DNA of 23,250 bases from Nitratidesulfovibrio sp044433065 (GTDB lineage: Bacteria > Desulfobacterota > Desulfovibrionia > Desulfovibrionales > Desulfovibrionaceae), in the NCBI GenBank assembly GCA_044433065.1, contig JAWXUA010000031.1:1-23250 (forward strand), written 5' to 3'. The position numbers and the translations under genes were made by a program. The notes under the pieces were generated by a model. That model had not been told where the DNA came from, ran no database searches, and saw nothing but the letters and a program-made list of their open reading frames with translations. Shown here piece after piece: positions 16,168-23,146 of the stretch. Numbering within the stretch: the first letter of the stretch is position 1; every line of letters starts with the position of its first letter.

Positions 16168-16204
16168 AAGACCCGTTCAACATAGGTTGTTCGGGTCTTT
16201 TTTT
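16168..16204 (+). terminator. Terminator after the lipid A operon
   Basis: AAGACCCG pairs with CGGGTCTT, with extra pairing (AAC/GTT) inside, and is followed by seven T residues. It closes the msbA-DUF374-lpxL unit and marks the left edge of the long gap. Confidence 0.92.
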
Positions 16205-16272
16205 ATGCAATTGAAGGTTCGTAGCAAGGGTGTTTAGTCTCAGTGGGAATAGGATGGAGGTCCAGCAAGTAA

Positions 16273-16290
16273 GCCCAGCATGCCCAGCAT
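16273..16290. repeat. Tandem 9-bp duplication
   Basis: GCCCAGCAT occurs twice without spacer. It is the first of four such short duplications in this gap. Confidence 0.8.
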
Positions 16291-16521
16291 GTAACCCAGA
16301 TGAAAATATTTGCAGAGATAGACATGGAAGGGGAGAGCACAAGAATGCATTTCGTGGGCATTAGGGCATGCCATAGACAGGCAACAGGCGACGCCTTGCT
16401 CAACTCGTACTCAAGTCACCCTCACGTCTTGATCAAATCTGGCCCAAGCACATTATTTTGAGCGTAACCATATGTCGAATGTTGAGGGCATGGCATCACA
16501 TTGTTCAGTATAGTCTCGACA

Positions 16522-16541
16522 TTCAAGGCAGTTCAAGGCAG
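16522..16541. repeat. Tandem 10-bp duplication
   Basis: TTCAAGGCAG occurs twice without spacer, about one helical turn per unit. Confidence 0.85.
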
Positions 16542-16589
16542 TTCGTCATGAATGTACATGAGGGGATTACAGGCGTCACAGAAGACATC

Positions 16590-16609
16590 TGTACGACAAT
16601 GTACGACAA
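16590..16609. repeat. Tandem 10-bp duplication
   Basis: TGTACGACAA occurs twice without spacer, about 60 bases before the DnaA-box-like sites. Confidence 0.85.
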
Positions 16610-16670
16610 CATGAAAGACATATGAAAAGTGTTGGAATGAGCTTTGAGGGCTTCAAGCGTGTGTAAAACA

Positions 16671-16699
16671 TGTGGACAAGTATTGAAAAGTTATCAACA
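16671..16699. promoter_or_regulatory. Pair of DnaA-box-like sites beside AT-rich DNA
   Basis: TGTGGACAA (reverse complement TTGTCCACA) at 16671-16679 and TTATCAACA at 16691-16699 each differ from the DnaA box TTATCCACA at one base. They point in opposite senses with 11 bases between. AT-rich DNA follows to about 16785. This could be a DnaA-regulated promoter, a DnaA-titration site or an origin-like element. Flanking genes do not diverge from it and no dnaA/dnaN lies nearby, which argues against a full oriC. Confidence 0.35.
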
Positions 16700-16964
16700 T
16701 GCTAAATATTCGTAATTATAGAAGTTAATTTTATGAAAGTTTACATAATTTACATTATGAGACATTTAAAAAACAGAAAAAGGGCGAATTTGGGCTCCTA
16801 AGGCTTGGCCATCTTTCTAGTAATCAAAGGTCATCTTTACGATTTGTAGCCAGCACAAGGCATTCTGCGCGTACTTTATATAAATGTCTTTTACACCGTA
16901 CTCGTGTGTTTTAGGTATTTGGCTTACGCCATTTGCTTTTGACTGCGCCGTGTTAAATTTATGG

Positions 16965-16996
16965 TTTGTTGTTCATGCTGCTTGTTGTTCATGCTG
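16965..16996. repeat. Tandem 16-bp duplication
   Basis: TTGTTGTTCATGCTG appears twice with a 16-bp period, the units differing only at the joining base. Confidence 0.85.
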
Positions 16997-17067
16997 ATAG
17001 TTTTAAATGAAATACTATGAACTGCAGCTATTCGCTTTGTGTATGTTTTTTTGACTGCTCAATGCCG

Positions 17068-17084
17068 TTTAAAGCCACTTTAAA
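17068..17084. promoter_or_regulatory. AT-rich inverted repeat upstream of the MscS gene
   Basis: TTTAAAG-CCA-CTTTAAA has perfect 7-bp arms. AT-rich palindromes arise easily by chance, so this is weak on its own. Confidence 0.2.
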
Positions 17085-17342
17085 AGGAAATGAAACGTAT
17101 TCTAGGGAAACGACATTCAATGTACTGAGGGCCCTTTTTGAGGCATTTGTGCGGATTGGATTTTTTCCTCATGTGTATTAGCGCATCTCTCCCCACTACT
17201 GCACGTCCATTCATTAAATATATTCTCTGTACGATTTACACTTTATCTTTGTTGCTTTTTATGACAATATTTTTTGTCCAATTTTTCGTGTGTTTGGAAA
17301 AGTATTTCCAGTTGTCCCATGTTTTTTGCTGCCCCTTCTGCC

Positions 17343-17361
17343 TTCATGACCATCTCATGAA
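17343..17361. promoter_or_regulatory. Perfect inverted repeat before the MscS start
   Basis: TTCATGA-CCATC-TCATGAA has perfect 7-bp arms and ends 30 bases before the ATG. A closely related 17-base sequence (15 of 17 identical) recurs 117 bases downstream, inside the gene at 17461-17477. It could be an operator or an mRNA hairpin next to the ribosome site. Confidence 0.35.
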
Positions 17362-17391
17362 GTGTGTCACAATTCCATATGGTGAGGTTTT

Positions 17392-20055
17392 ATGTTAGCT
17401 AGTATCAAAGTAACGCGCTTAGTTTTCATACTTACGGCTTTTCTCTGTGCGTCGCACCTTTCATGGTCATCTCATGACAAAATGATGCATATCATGGCTG
17501 CCCATGCCGCTGCTGATGTTGCTACAGATGCGGAAAGTTCGGCAAATATGGATGACGTTATTGATGCAGATCTTCAGGGCGACCTTCAGGGTGACCTTGA
17601 AGCCGATATGCTTCCCGACGATGCCACCAACAATGCTAGCACTGCTGATGCCAACACAACAGAACAAGCTGCGGACACAGATAGTACGGAAGCTACCACT
17701 GCTGACACTGAAAGCAGCAATACAAATGCCCTCTCTCAAGAAGATTGGGATACCTTGTGGCAAAGTCGTCTGCAAGACCTCTACGCACTACAGCAAGAAG
17801 CTCAAGCTTTGCGCATGCAGCTTCCTGAACTTACCGATGATATTGAACAATCCGTAGACCAAGGGCGTCGCGCATACCGCCATATTTTTGCTCTTGTGCA
17901 AGCAAAGCATACAGCGCCCAATGATCTTGTGGTGCTTGATGCCCAGCTTGTGGCCCGCATCACTGACCTTGAAACGCAGCTCTTGCCAGTCAAAGAGATG
18001 GTGACCTCTCTTGATGACCGTCGTAAAGAACTGCAAAGTATTAAGGATGATTTTACGGAAAATGATTTGAGCTCAGCCCTAGTGCAAGGCTCAACGTCAC
18101 AAGGTGGCACAGCTGCTGGCGAGACAACTGAAGATCCAATCGTAGCCGCGCAAAATGCAACCATGCAAAACTATTTTGCTCAGCTGACCCACACACAAAA
18201 AAATGCTTCACTTTTGCATTCTCGTTTAGAAAGTCTCCTAGAACCTGGTGAAGTTTTGCTCGCTCGCATGCAAACCTTGCGTGCCACAGTGCAAAAAAAT
18301 CTTCCAACTCTCTGGCGTGATCACTACCTTGCACCTTCAGCCATGTTATTTGACGTGGCTGCTTGGACAGAAATTCCTCACGCACTTATGAGCTTCACCC
18401 AGAACGCAGTGACGCTTTTACAAGCAGAACTGCCCTCCTCGACTGCTGTTTGGATTAGCTGCGCCATGCGCTTCTTGTTCATCATCCTTCCACTCATTGG
18501 CATTTTGCAGACCATCCGTAAAAAGCTTCAAAATCGCTTTGGTGAAGAAAGTTCAGTAACCCAAACTTTTTATCGTATTCGTCACGGTATTGGCTGGATT
18601 GGCTTTGGTTTTGCCCTGCACTTTGCCTCCTATTCAAGCGGTGATGATGGCTTCCGCGCCTTCATGGTTCCTGCCAATATTTTCCTTGTTTGGGGCCAAA
18701 TAGCCTTGGCTTGGTCTTTGCGAACCCTTGATAATCCAAGTTTTCCAAAGCGTTCGCCTTTTGCCTTCTTTGAATACCTTGTTATTATTAGCCTGATTTT
18801 ATTGTTCTTTAATCCACCGCTGCCGCTGCTCGGACTGACGTGGATTGCGAGCATCATCGTTATGCTGGTCAAACGCCATAGCCTTACTACAAATAATGCC
18901 GCTCCTAACTTTGAAGCCATTATGCTTAAAGTCGAAGGCATCATCTTGTGGGTTTCGCTCATTACTGTTGTCTTAGGTTGGGGACGACTTGCCATGGTTA
19001 TCTACATGGCATTTGTTGCTCTCAGCGTGAGCATCCAGCTTGGTGTTGCGCTCATGCGCATCATTGATTCAAGCTCCGAAAAGTTACCTAAAGAAGGTAG
19101 CAACGCCATTATAGGTGGTGTTCTGCTCGGTCTTGCAGCACCTCTCGTTTTGGTTTTGGTGGCCGCAGCTGTGGTTTTGTGGATTATAGCCTACCCAGGT
19201 GGCGCCTATCTTTTACAGCACGCAGTGGCCTTTAACGTCAAAGTTGGTGCCGTGTCCTTTGATGGTTTGCGTGTCTTGTTCATTTTGACTGCGTTCTATG
19301 TAACGCGTTCCCTGACCACAGTAGGCTCGACATTCTTAACGCAATTGCCACATCGTTTGCCACGCTTTGACCGTAGCATGATTCAGCCCATGCAAGCGGC
19401 CTTTACCTATATATTGTGGGGCCTCTTTGCTCTCTATGCTTTGCAAGCTCTTGGCGTAAGTCTGACGAGCCTTGCTGTCATCGCTGGTGGTTTGAGTGTT
19501 GGTATTGGTTTTGGCATGCAGACCATTGTGAACAACTTCATGAGTGGTCTGATTTTGATTTTTGGTCGAAGCTTGCAGGAAGGTGACGTTGTGGATCTTG
19601 GTGGTACCGTTGGCACGGTGCGCAAGGTTAATATCCGTGCAACAACAGTGGAAACCTTTGATAATGCAGTGATTTTCGTGCCAAACTCAGACCTTGTATC
19701 CAATCAGATTGTCAACTGGACGCGCAACAGCCGCATGGTACGCCGCAATATCAATGTGGGTGTTGCCTATGGATCTGATGTTGCTCTAGTGAAAAAGCTT
19801 CTCCAACAAGTGGCCGAAGAGCATACAAATGTCCTGATGAACCCAGCTCCAATGGTTGTCTTCAACGATTTTGGCGCAAGCACATTGGACTTTATCCTGT
19901 GCGTGTGGATTAGCGACATTAGCACAGGCATTGGCACCATGTCTGAGCTGCGTAGCGACATTGATGCCATTTTCCGCGAGAATAATATTGAAATCGCCTT
20001 CCCACAAATGGATATCCATGTACGGTCAGCTGAGGGCCTTGTGGGCAAAATCTAA
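17392..20055 (+). CDS. Large MscS-family mechanosensitive channel
   Basis: Tension-gated channel that releases solutes on osmotic downshift. A signal peptide (about residues 1-27) leads to a long periplasmic part: a His/Met-containing stretch (HDKMMHIMAAH), then an Asp/Ala/Thr-rich acidic segment (40-105), then helical, coiled-coil-like sequence to about 340. Several membrane helices fill residues 360-690. The MscS core follows: pore helix SLAVIAGGLSVGIGFGMQTIVNNFMSGLIL (about 692-722), the beta domain with GDVVDLGGTVGTVRKVNIRATTVET and VPNSDLVSNQIVNWT, and the alpha/beta C-terminus. At 887 residues it is of the large, MscK-like class, though not clearly MscK itself. The ATG has GAGG upstream. 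It stands alone, with a gap before it and a terminator after. Confidence 0.9.
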   Translation: MLASIKVTRLVFILTAFLCASHLSWSSHDKMMHIMAAHAAADVATDAESSANMDDVIDADLQGDLQGDLEADMLPDDATNNASTADANTTEQAADTDSTEATTADTESSNTNALSQEDWDTLWQSRLQDLYALQQEAQALRMQLPELTDDIEQSVDQGRRAYRHIFALVQAKHTAPNDLVVLDAQLVARITDLETQLLPVKEMVTSLDDRRKELQSIKDDFTENDLSSALVQGSTSQGGTAAGETTEDPIVAAQNATMQNYFAQLTHTQKNASLLHSRLESLLEPGEVLLARMQTLRATVQKNLPTLWRDHYLAPSAMLFDVAAWTEIPHALMSFTQNAVTLLQAELPSSTAVWISCAMRFLFIILPLIGILQTIRKKLQNRFGEESSVTQTFYRIRHGIGWIGFGFALHFASYSSGDDGFRAFMVPANIFLVWGQIALAWSLRTLDNPSFPKRSPFAFFEYLVIISLILLFFNPPLPLLGLTWIASIIVMLVKRHSLTTNNAAPNFEAIMLKVEGIILWVSLITVVLGWGRLAMVIYMAFVALSVSIQLGVALMRIIDSSSEKLPKEGSNAIIGGVLLGLAAPLVLVLVAAAVVLWIIAYPGGAYLLQHAVAFNVKVGAVSFDGLRVLFILTAFYVTRSLTTVGSTFLTQLPHRLPRFDRSMIQPMQAAFTYILWGLFALYALQALGVSLTSLAVIAGGLSVGIGFGMQTIVNNFMSGLILIFGRSLQEGDVVDLGGTVGTVRKVNIRATTVETFDNAVIFVPNSDLVSNQIVNWTRNSRMVRRNINVGVAYGSDVALVKKLLQQVAEEHTNVLMNPAPMVVFNDFGASTLDFILCVWISDISTGIGTMSELRSDIDAIFRENNIEIAFPQMDIHVRSAEGLVGKI

Positions 20056-20104
20056 ACCTAGTACGACCCGTATTAAGGCTTAGTCTATAGCTAGGCTTCA
20101 CACG

Positions 20105-20145
20105 CAAGGGAACTGCCATCATTCCATATGGCAGTTCCCTTTTTC
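20105..20145 (+). terminator. Terminator after the MscS-family gene
   Basis: AAGGGAACTGCCAT pairs perfectly with ATGGCAGTTCCCTT across a short loop and is followed by a run of T residues. Confidence 0.92.
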
Positions 20146-20201
20146 ATAGTCTTATTTTTAGAGGTGCCCTAGCCTTACCTGATTGCTTTTCTTAAAGTAA
20201 T

Positions 20202-20233
20202 ACATGAATTTTCATGTGAGGACAGAGTATAAT
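20202..20233 (+). promoter_or_regulatory. Candidate promoter with overlapping operator
   Basis: ACATGAA-TT-TTCATGT (20202-20217) is a perfect inverted repeat placed where a -35 box would lie. A perfect TATAAT follows at 20228-20233. The -35 itself is poor, which fits a regulated promoter. The leader to glpX would be about 260 bases. Confidence 0.4.
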
Positions 20234-20268
20234 GTCCCCTAAAAGTAGGCTTGCTTGCCATCTAAGCG

Positions 20269-20389
20269 CGACATTGTCATAAAATTGTAACTTATGTGGC
20301 TGAATTGGCGTCTTTTGTCTTGAAGCCGCCATGCGCCTGCGTTAGATTTACACCCGTGCCTGAGCACGACATTGTCATAAAGATGTGGT
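20269..20389 (+). promoter_or_regulatory. Repeated PhoB-box-like sites
   Basis: The 15 bases CGACATTGTCATAAA occur at 20269-20283 and 20367-20381, 98 bases apart. The first continues as TTGTCATAAAATTGTAAC (20274-20291), which fits the E. coli PhoB box at 15 of 18 positions; the second keeps only the first half well. Phosphate control is inference from that resemblance. Confidence 0.35.
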
Positions 20390-20455
20390 TCCTTGTTGAA
20401 AACTATTCACACGCATACGCTTATGCAAAATCTTGTGTACCATATGCTTTCCTAA

Positions 20456-20471
20456 CATTAGTATACTAATG
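20456..20471. promoter_or_regulatory. Perfect 16-bp palindrome just before glpX
   Basis: CATTAGTATACTAATG reads the same on both strands and is centred on a -10-like TATACT (20462-20467). It ends 29 bases before the glpX ATG. This is a good operator candidate: a protein bound here would block transcription or its start. Confidence 0.45.
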
Positions 20472-20500
20472 GCTATGATGCCATCAGCATTGGAGGATCA

Positions 20501-21484
20501 ATGGAAGCCCCAGAAAAAAATCTTGCCTTAGACCTTGTCCGTGTTACCGAAGCAGCCGCCCTTTCATCTGCGCGCTGGCTTGGCAAAGGTGACAATAACG
20601 CTGGCGACGGTGCGGCTGTAGACGCTATGCGCCTCTGCTTCAATTCGCTCAGCATCAAGGGCCGTGTTGTCATTGGTGAAGGCGAAAAAGACGAAGCCCC
20701 TATGCTTTTCAACGGTGAAGAGCTTGGTAATGGTGAAGGTCCTGCCATTGATATCGCTGTGGACCCAGTAGAAGGCACAAAGCTTTTGGCTAATGGTCGT
20801 CCTAACGCTATTTCTGTTGTTGGCGTTGCTCCTCAAGGTACCATGTATGACCCAGGTCCAAGCTTTTACATGCAAAAGCTTGTTGTGCCACCAGCAGCTC
20901 GCGACGTTGTGGACATTGATGCCCCAGTTATTGAAAATCTGAAAAATACAGCCAAAGCCTTGGGCAAGGACGTAAGCGACTTGGTTGTCTTTGTTTTGGA
21001 TAAGCCACGTCACGAAAACCTCATCAAGAAAATCCGTGAAGCTGGTGCGCGTATCCAGTTGCACCGTGATGGTGACGTTGCTGGTGCGCTCATGGCTGTT
21101 GACCCACGTTCTGAGGTTGACGTTATGATGGGTACTGGTGGTACGCCTGAGGGTGTTCTTGCTGCATGTGCCATTAAGGGCATTGGCGGCCAAATGTTGG
21201 CACGTCTTGACCCACAGAATTATGTGGAAAAAGAAGCCATCCGCGAAGCTGGCATCGATATCCGCGATATTCTCACCGTAGATACTCTTGTGCGCAGTGA
21301 CGAAGTTTTCTTTGCTGCAACGGGTATTTCTGGTGGCACGTTCTTGCGCGGTGTACAATATCTTGGGCATGGCGCCATGACCCATTCTCTTGTTATTCGC
21401 GGCAAAACAGGCACCATTCGTTATATTGAATCCCATCACAGCTGGGATCGCTTGATGAAAATCAGCTCTGTTAAATACGCATAA
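20501..21484 (+). CDS. glpX: Class II fructose-1,6-bisphosphatase GlpX
   Basis: Hydrolyses fructose-1,6-bisphosphate to fructose-6-phosphate, the gluconeogenic step opposing phosphofructokinase. Family motifs are in place: RVTEAAALSSARWLGKGD with the metal-site Asp36, IGEGEKDEAPML (about residues 58-69), and IAVDPVEGT with Asp88 and Glu91. Also present are DVMMGTGGTPEGVLAACA and, near the end, FAATGISGG. Length 327 is normal. GGAGG lies at ideal spacing before the ATG. Some family members also act on sedoheptulose-1,7-bisphosphate; the sequence does not decide. A small zinc-ribbon gene follows in the same direction. Confidence 0.96.
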   Translation: MEAPEKNLALDLVRVTEAAALSSARWLGKGDNNAGDGAAVDAMRLCFNSLSIKGRVVIGEGEKDEAPMLFNGEELGNGEGPAIDIAVDPVEGTKLLANGRPNAISVVGVAPQGTMYDPGPSFYMQKLVVPPAARDVVDIDAPVIENLKNTAKALGKDVSDLVVFVLDKPRHENLIKKIREAGARIQLHRDGDVAGALMAVDPRSEVDVMMGTGGTPEGVLAACAIKGIGGQMLARLDPQNYVEKEAIREAGIDIRDILTVDTLVRSDEVFFAATGISGGTFLRGVQYLGHGAMTHSLVIRGKTGTIRYIESHHSWDRLMKISSVKYA

Positions 21485-21515
21485 ATATTGATTTTGCCAT
21501 CTATGAGGAGTGCGT

Positions 21516-21725
21516 ATGTGGGGTTCTTTTTCACGTTCGCGCGGCGTTCAAACAACAATTCCGTGCCACAAGTGTGGTGAGGCTTTGCGTTGCGAGCGTA
21601 CGTGCCATGAAGTCTATATGCGCTGCGATAAGTGCAATAAGCGCTTTGATGCGGCTGAGTATATTCCTGAAATGGATGATGCCATGGAGGAATTTATGTC
21701 GGCTGTCTACTGCGACCGCGTTTAA
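21516..21725 (+). CDS. Small multi-CXXC zinc-ribbon protein (69 aa)
   Basis: The protein has cysteines at CHKC (17-20), C-x3-C (26-30) and CDKC (37-40), a pattern for zinc or another metal, followed by an acidic helix (EYIPEMDDAMEEFM). GAGGAG lies five bases before this ATG; an in-frame GTG at 21510 is less likely. I associate this layout with the dual-CXXC small (seleno)protein family of sulfate reducers, in which some members carry selenocysteine. Here all positions are plain cysteine codons. It begins 31 bases after glpX, so it is probably co-transcribed. The function is unknown; the family link is from memory and moderate. Confidence 0.78.
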   Translation: MWGSFSRSRGVQTTIPCHKCGEALRCERTCHEVYMRCDKCNKRFDAAEYIPEMDDAMEEFMSAVYCDRV

Positions 21726-21738
21726 GGGGATTTTTTAA

Positions 21739-21784
21739 CTGGGTGAGGGAGAAAACTTTCGAGAAAATTTTCTCCCTCACCCAG
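21739..21784. repeat. Long perfect hairpin without a T tail
   Basis: A perfect 17-bp stem, CTGGGTGAGGGAGAAAA with its complement, surrounds a 12-base loop that itself contains CT-TTCG-AG, a UUCG-type mini-hairpin. It starts 14 bases after the zinc-ribbon stop. It is followed by a C/T-rich stretch rather than T residues, and a T run lies before it. It could stabilise the 3' end of the mRNA or be a dispersed palindromic repeat. Confidence 0.85.
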
Positions 21785-21939
21785 ACCTCCCTCCCTCTTT
21801 CAAAGCTTTTTATTTACGTAGAAAGTTTGGCCGTTGTTTGAAAGTTCACGGCGCATGGGGGAGTCGTTACCCTACTGTGTGGCAACAGCTCTTTATGCTT
21901 AAAAATAGAGTAGGCATAGTAAAGGTACATTTTTCAAGT

Positions 21940-21967
21940 AAGCTCTGCATTGCGCGGGGCTTTTTTT
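21940..21967 (+). terminator. Plus-strand terminator 215 bases past the zinc-ribbon gene
   Basis: AAGCTCTGC pairs with GCGGGGCTT (two G-T pairs) over a 5-base loop and is followed by a long T run. It ends either the glpX transcript or a short RNA begun within 21790-21930. On the minus strand it has no T tail, so it does not serve the converging gene. Confidence 0.75.
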
Positions 21968-21992
21968 GTTTACCATATGACTTTGTAGAAAA

Positions 21993-22826
21993 TTAAAAAT
22001 AGCCTAGTTCATGTAAACTTTGCATGGCAGCTTCTTTGTCCGCGTCACGCCCTGCCCGTTCGCCTGTGTTATGGTTATTGTCCGTGCCACCATAGGATAC
22101 GGTTTTCGTACATGGTACACAGCCAAGGGAACGATAACCCTTTGTATACAATGAACAATATGGGATATTCTGGCTTGCAGTATATGACCATATATCCATT
22201 TCCGTAAAGGCGAGGATGGCGTGAACTCGTGTATGGGACGTTGGGCTTGTTTCACCTGTGGCACCTACAATATTGCCGTCATCTGTCCTTGAATGACAAA
22301 CTTCAAGAATACCACGTTTGGCCCGCTCTTCATGTTCATCAGCGCGGATACCTGTCAAAAGAACTTTAATGCCTAAGCTTTTGATGGCTTTTTCAAGAGG
22401 CTTTATCTTAAGGTCTTGGCAGCATTGCACTTTGTTTTTTGCCACAGGATAGGCATCATGTGGTGTTGCTTCAGCACATCCAAGTGCTGCCCAATCTGGC
22501 CTCGCAATATGCATTTGCACCTGCCATAAGGCCGCCAGCTCATCACGAAAAACAAGGATTTCTGGAAACTTATGACCGGTATCAAGATTTACGGCTAGGA
22601 CGTTCGCCTCAGGGTGAACTTGGCTCAAAACCTGACGCCATAAGGCTAAGAGCACCGTGGAATCTTTGCCCCCTGTCCATGCCACAGCTACTTCATGCGG
22701 CGCATAATGGTGTGCTATGTGCTCTAAAAGCTTTTGGGTATGATGGATTTTTTGTTCAAGGCTATGCGCGTGGGACCAAGTTTGAATATATTCAATAAAA
22801 TCAGTATCTTTGTCTAAATAATACAT
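21993..22826 (-). CDS. CysH-like (PAPS/APS reductase family) protein lacking the catalytic Cys
   Basis: N-type ATP-pyrophosphatase fold. The nucleotide loop is AWTGGKDSTVLL (TGGKDS at 51-56), followed by NLDTGHKFPE. Like Fe-S APS reductases it has a Cys pair (135-136, in KVQCCQDLKIKPL) and CVPC (236-239, in GYRSLGCVPCT), the usual [4Fe-4S] ligands. After GERAGR, however, the C-terminus reads DADKEAAMQSLHELGYF, not the KECGLH tail whose Cys forms the thiosulfonate intermediate. The GYF ending is more like CysD (sulfate adenylyltransferase subunit). So it is a family member that may activate, transfer or bind rather than reduce; its substrate is unknown. AAGGATG precedes the ATG. No cysN or other sulfur gene adjoins. 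Confidence 0.85.
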   Translation of the reverse strand: MYYLDKDTDFIEYIQTWSHAHSLEQKIHHTQKLLEHIAHHYAPHEVAVAWTGGKDSTVLLALWRQVLSQVHPEANVLAVNLDTGHKFPEILVFRDELAALWQVQMHIARPDWAALGCAEATPHDAYPVAKNKVQCCQDLKIKPLEKAIKSLGIKVLLTGIRADEHEERAKRGILEVCHSRTDDGNIVGATGETSPTSHTRVHAILAFTEMDIWSYTASQNIPYCSLYTKGYRSLGCVPCTKTVSYGGTDNNHNTGERAGRDADKEAAMQSLHELGYF

Positions 22827-23146
22827 TTTTCATCCTTATAAATATATGCACGCACGTTGCACCTGTATTTTTGTCTAAATACATATTCTTTTATTTTAGT
22901 TGTTTACAAGATTATGACCAGCAAATTTTTCGTCGTATGGCAATTTGATGGACTATCATTATATAAGGTCCAAATGAGAAGCGACAAGGATTTTGGTAAA
23001 AAAGCTTTCTTTTGAAAAAAATTGATGAAAATAATTTTTTTTTTGAAAAAACGCTTGACGAAAGGTGCCATTCCATCTATACCTCCTCCTCGCACGTTGG
23101 TGAACAACACTTCTACGAAGTGACGCCGCATGCACGTGATGACTAT
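22827..23146. other. AT-rich gap between the CysH-like gene and tRNA-Arg
   Basis: No coding frame with a credible start or family match. It must hold the minus-strand promoter of the CysH-like gene, which I could not place. The tRNA-Arg promoter lies at 23055-23083. The middle is strongly A/T-rich. Confidence 0.7.
23055..23083 (+). promoter_or_regulatory. Sigma-70 promoter of tRNA-Arg
   Basis: TTGACG (five of six to consensus), a 17-base spacer and TATACC, ending 63 bases before the tRNA. Confidence 0.6.

Larger units (their letters stand above)
16205..17391. other. 1.19-kb gap with no convincing gene
   Basis: No frame here gives a protein I trust. The longest plus-strand frames lack ribosome sites and known domains. 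A 53-residue frame at 16300-16461 opens MKIFAEIDMEGES, loosely like the opening of M55 D-aminopeptidases, but the rest does not match. The stretch holds four short tandem duplications (starting at 16273, 16522, 16590 and 16965), two DnaA-box-like sites (16671-16699) followed by about 80 bases of AT-rich DNA, and inverted repeats at 17068, 17295 and 17343. I saw no tmRNA, RNase P, SRP or 6S RNA signature. The right part must contain the promoter of the MscS-family gene. Confidence 0.7.
20146..20500. other. 355-bp control region upstream of glpX
   Basis: No gene is evident. It holds a palindrome with a TATAAT box (20202-20233), a 15-bp direct repeat resembling PhoB half-sites (20269 and 20367), and a perfect 16-bp palindrome (20456-20471). 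No known riboswitch was recognised. Confidence 0.75.

Noticed and set aside
16203..16403. A 66-residue minus-strand frame in the long gap.
   Set aside because: Trp/Cys-rich with no start signal or relatives; it overlaps short tandem repeats and looks non-coding.
16600..16800. A complete chromosomal origin (oriC).
   Set aside because: Only two imperfect DnaA boxes, no dnaA, dnaN or gidA nearby, and no switch in gene direction around it; kept only as a DnaA-site candidate.
17138..17398. An 86-residue hydrophobic, Cys-rich frame just before the MscS gene.
   Set aside because: It starts at TTG with no ribosome site, matches no family, overlaps the MscS start, and its composition fits AT-rich non-coding DNA.
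20564..21439. A 291-residue minus-strand frame opposite glpX.
   Set aside because: It is a mirror of the GlpX coding frame with no family features or ribosome site.
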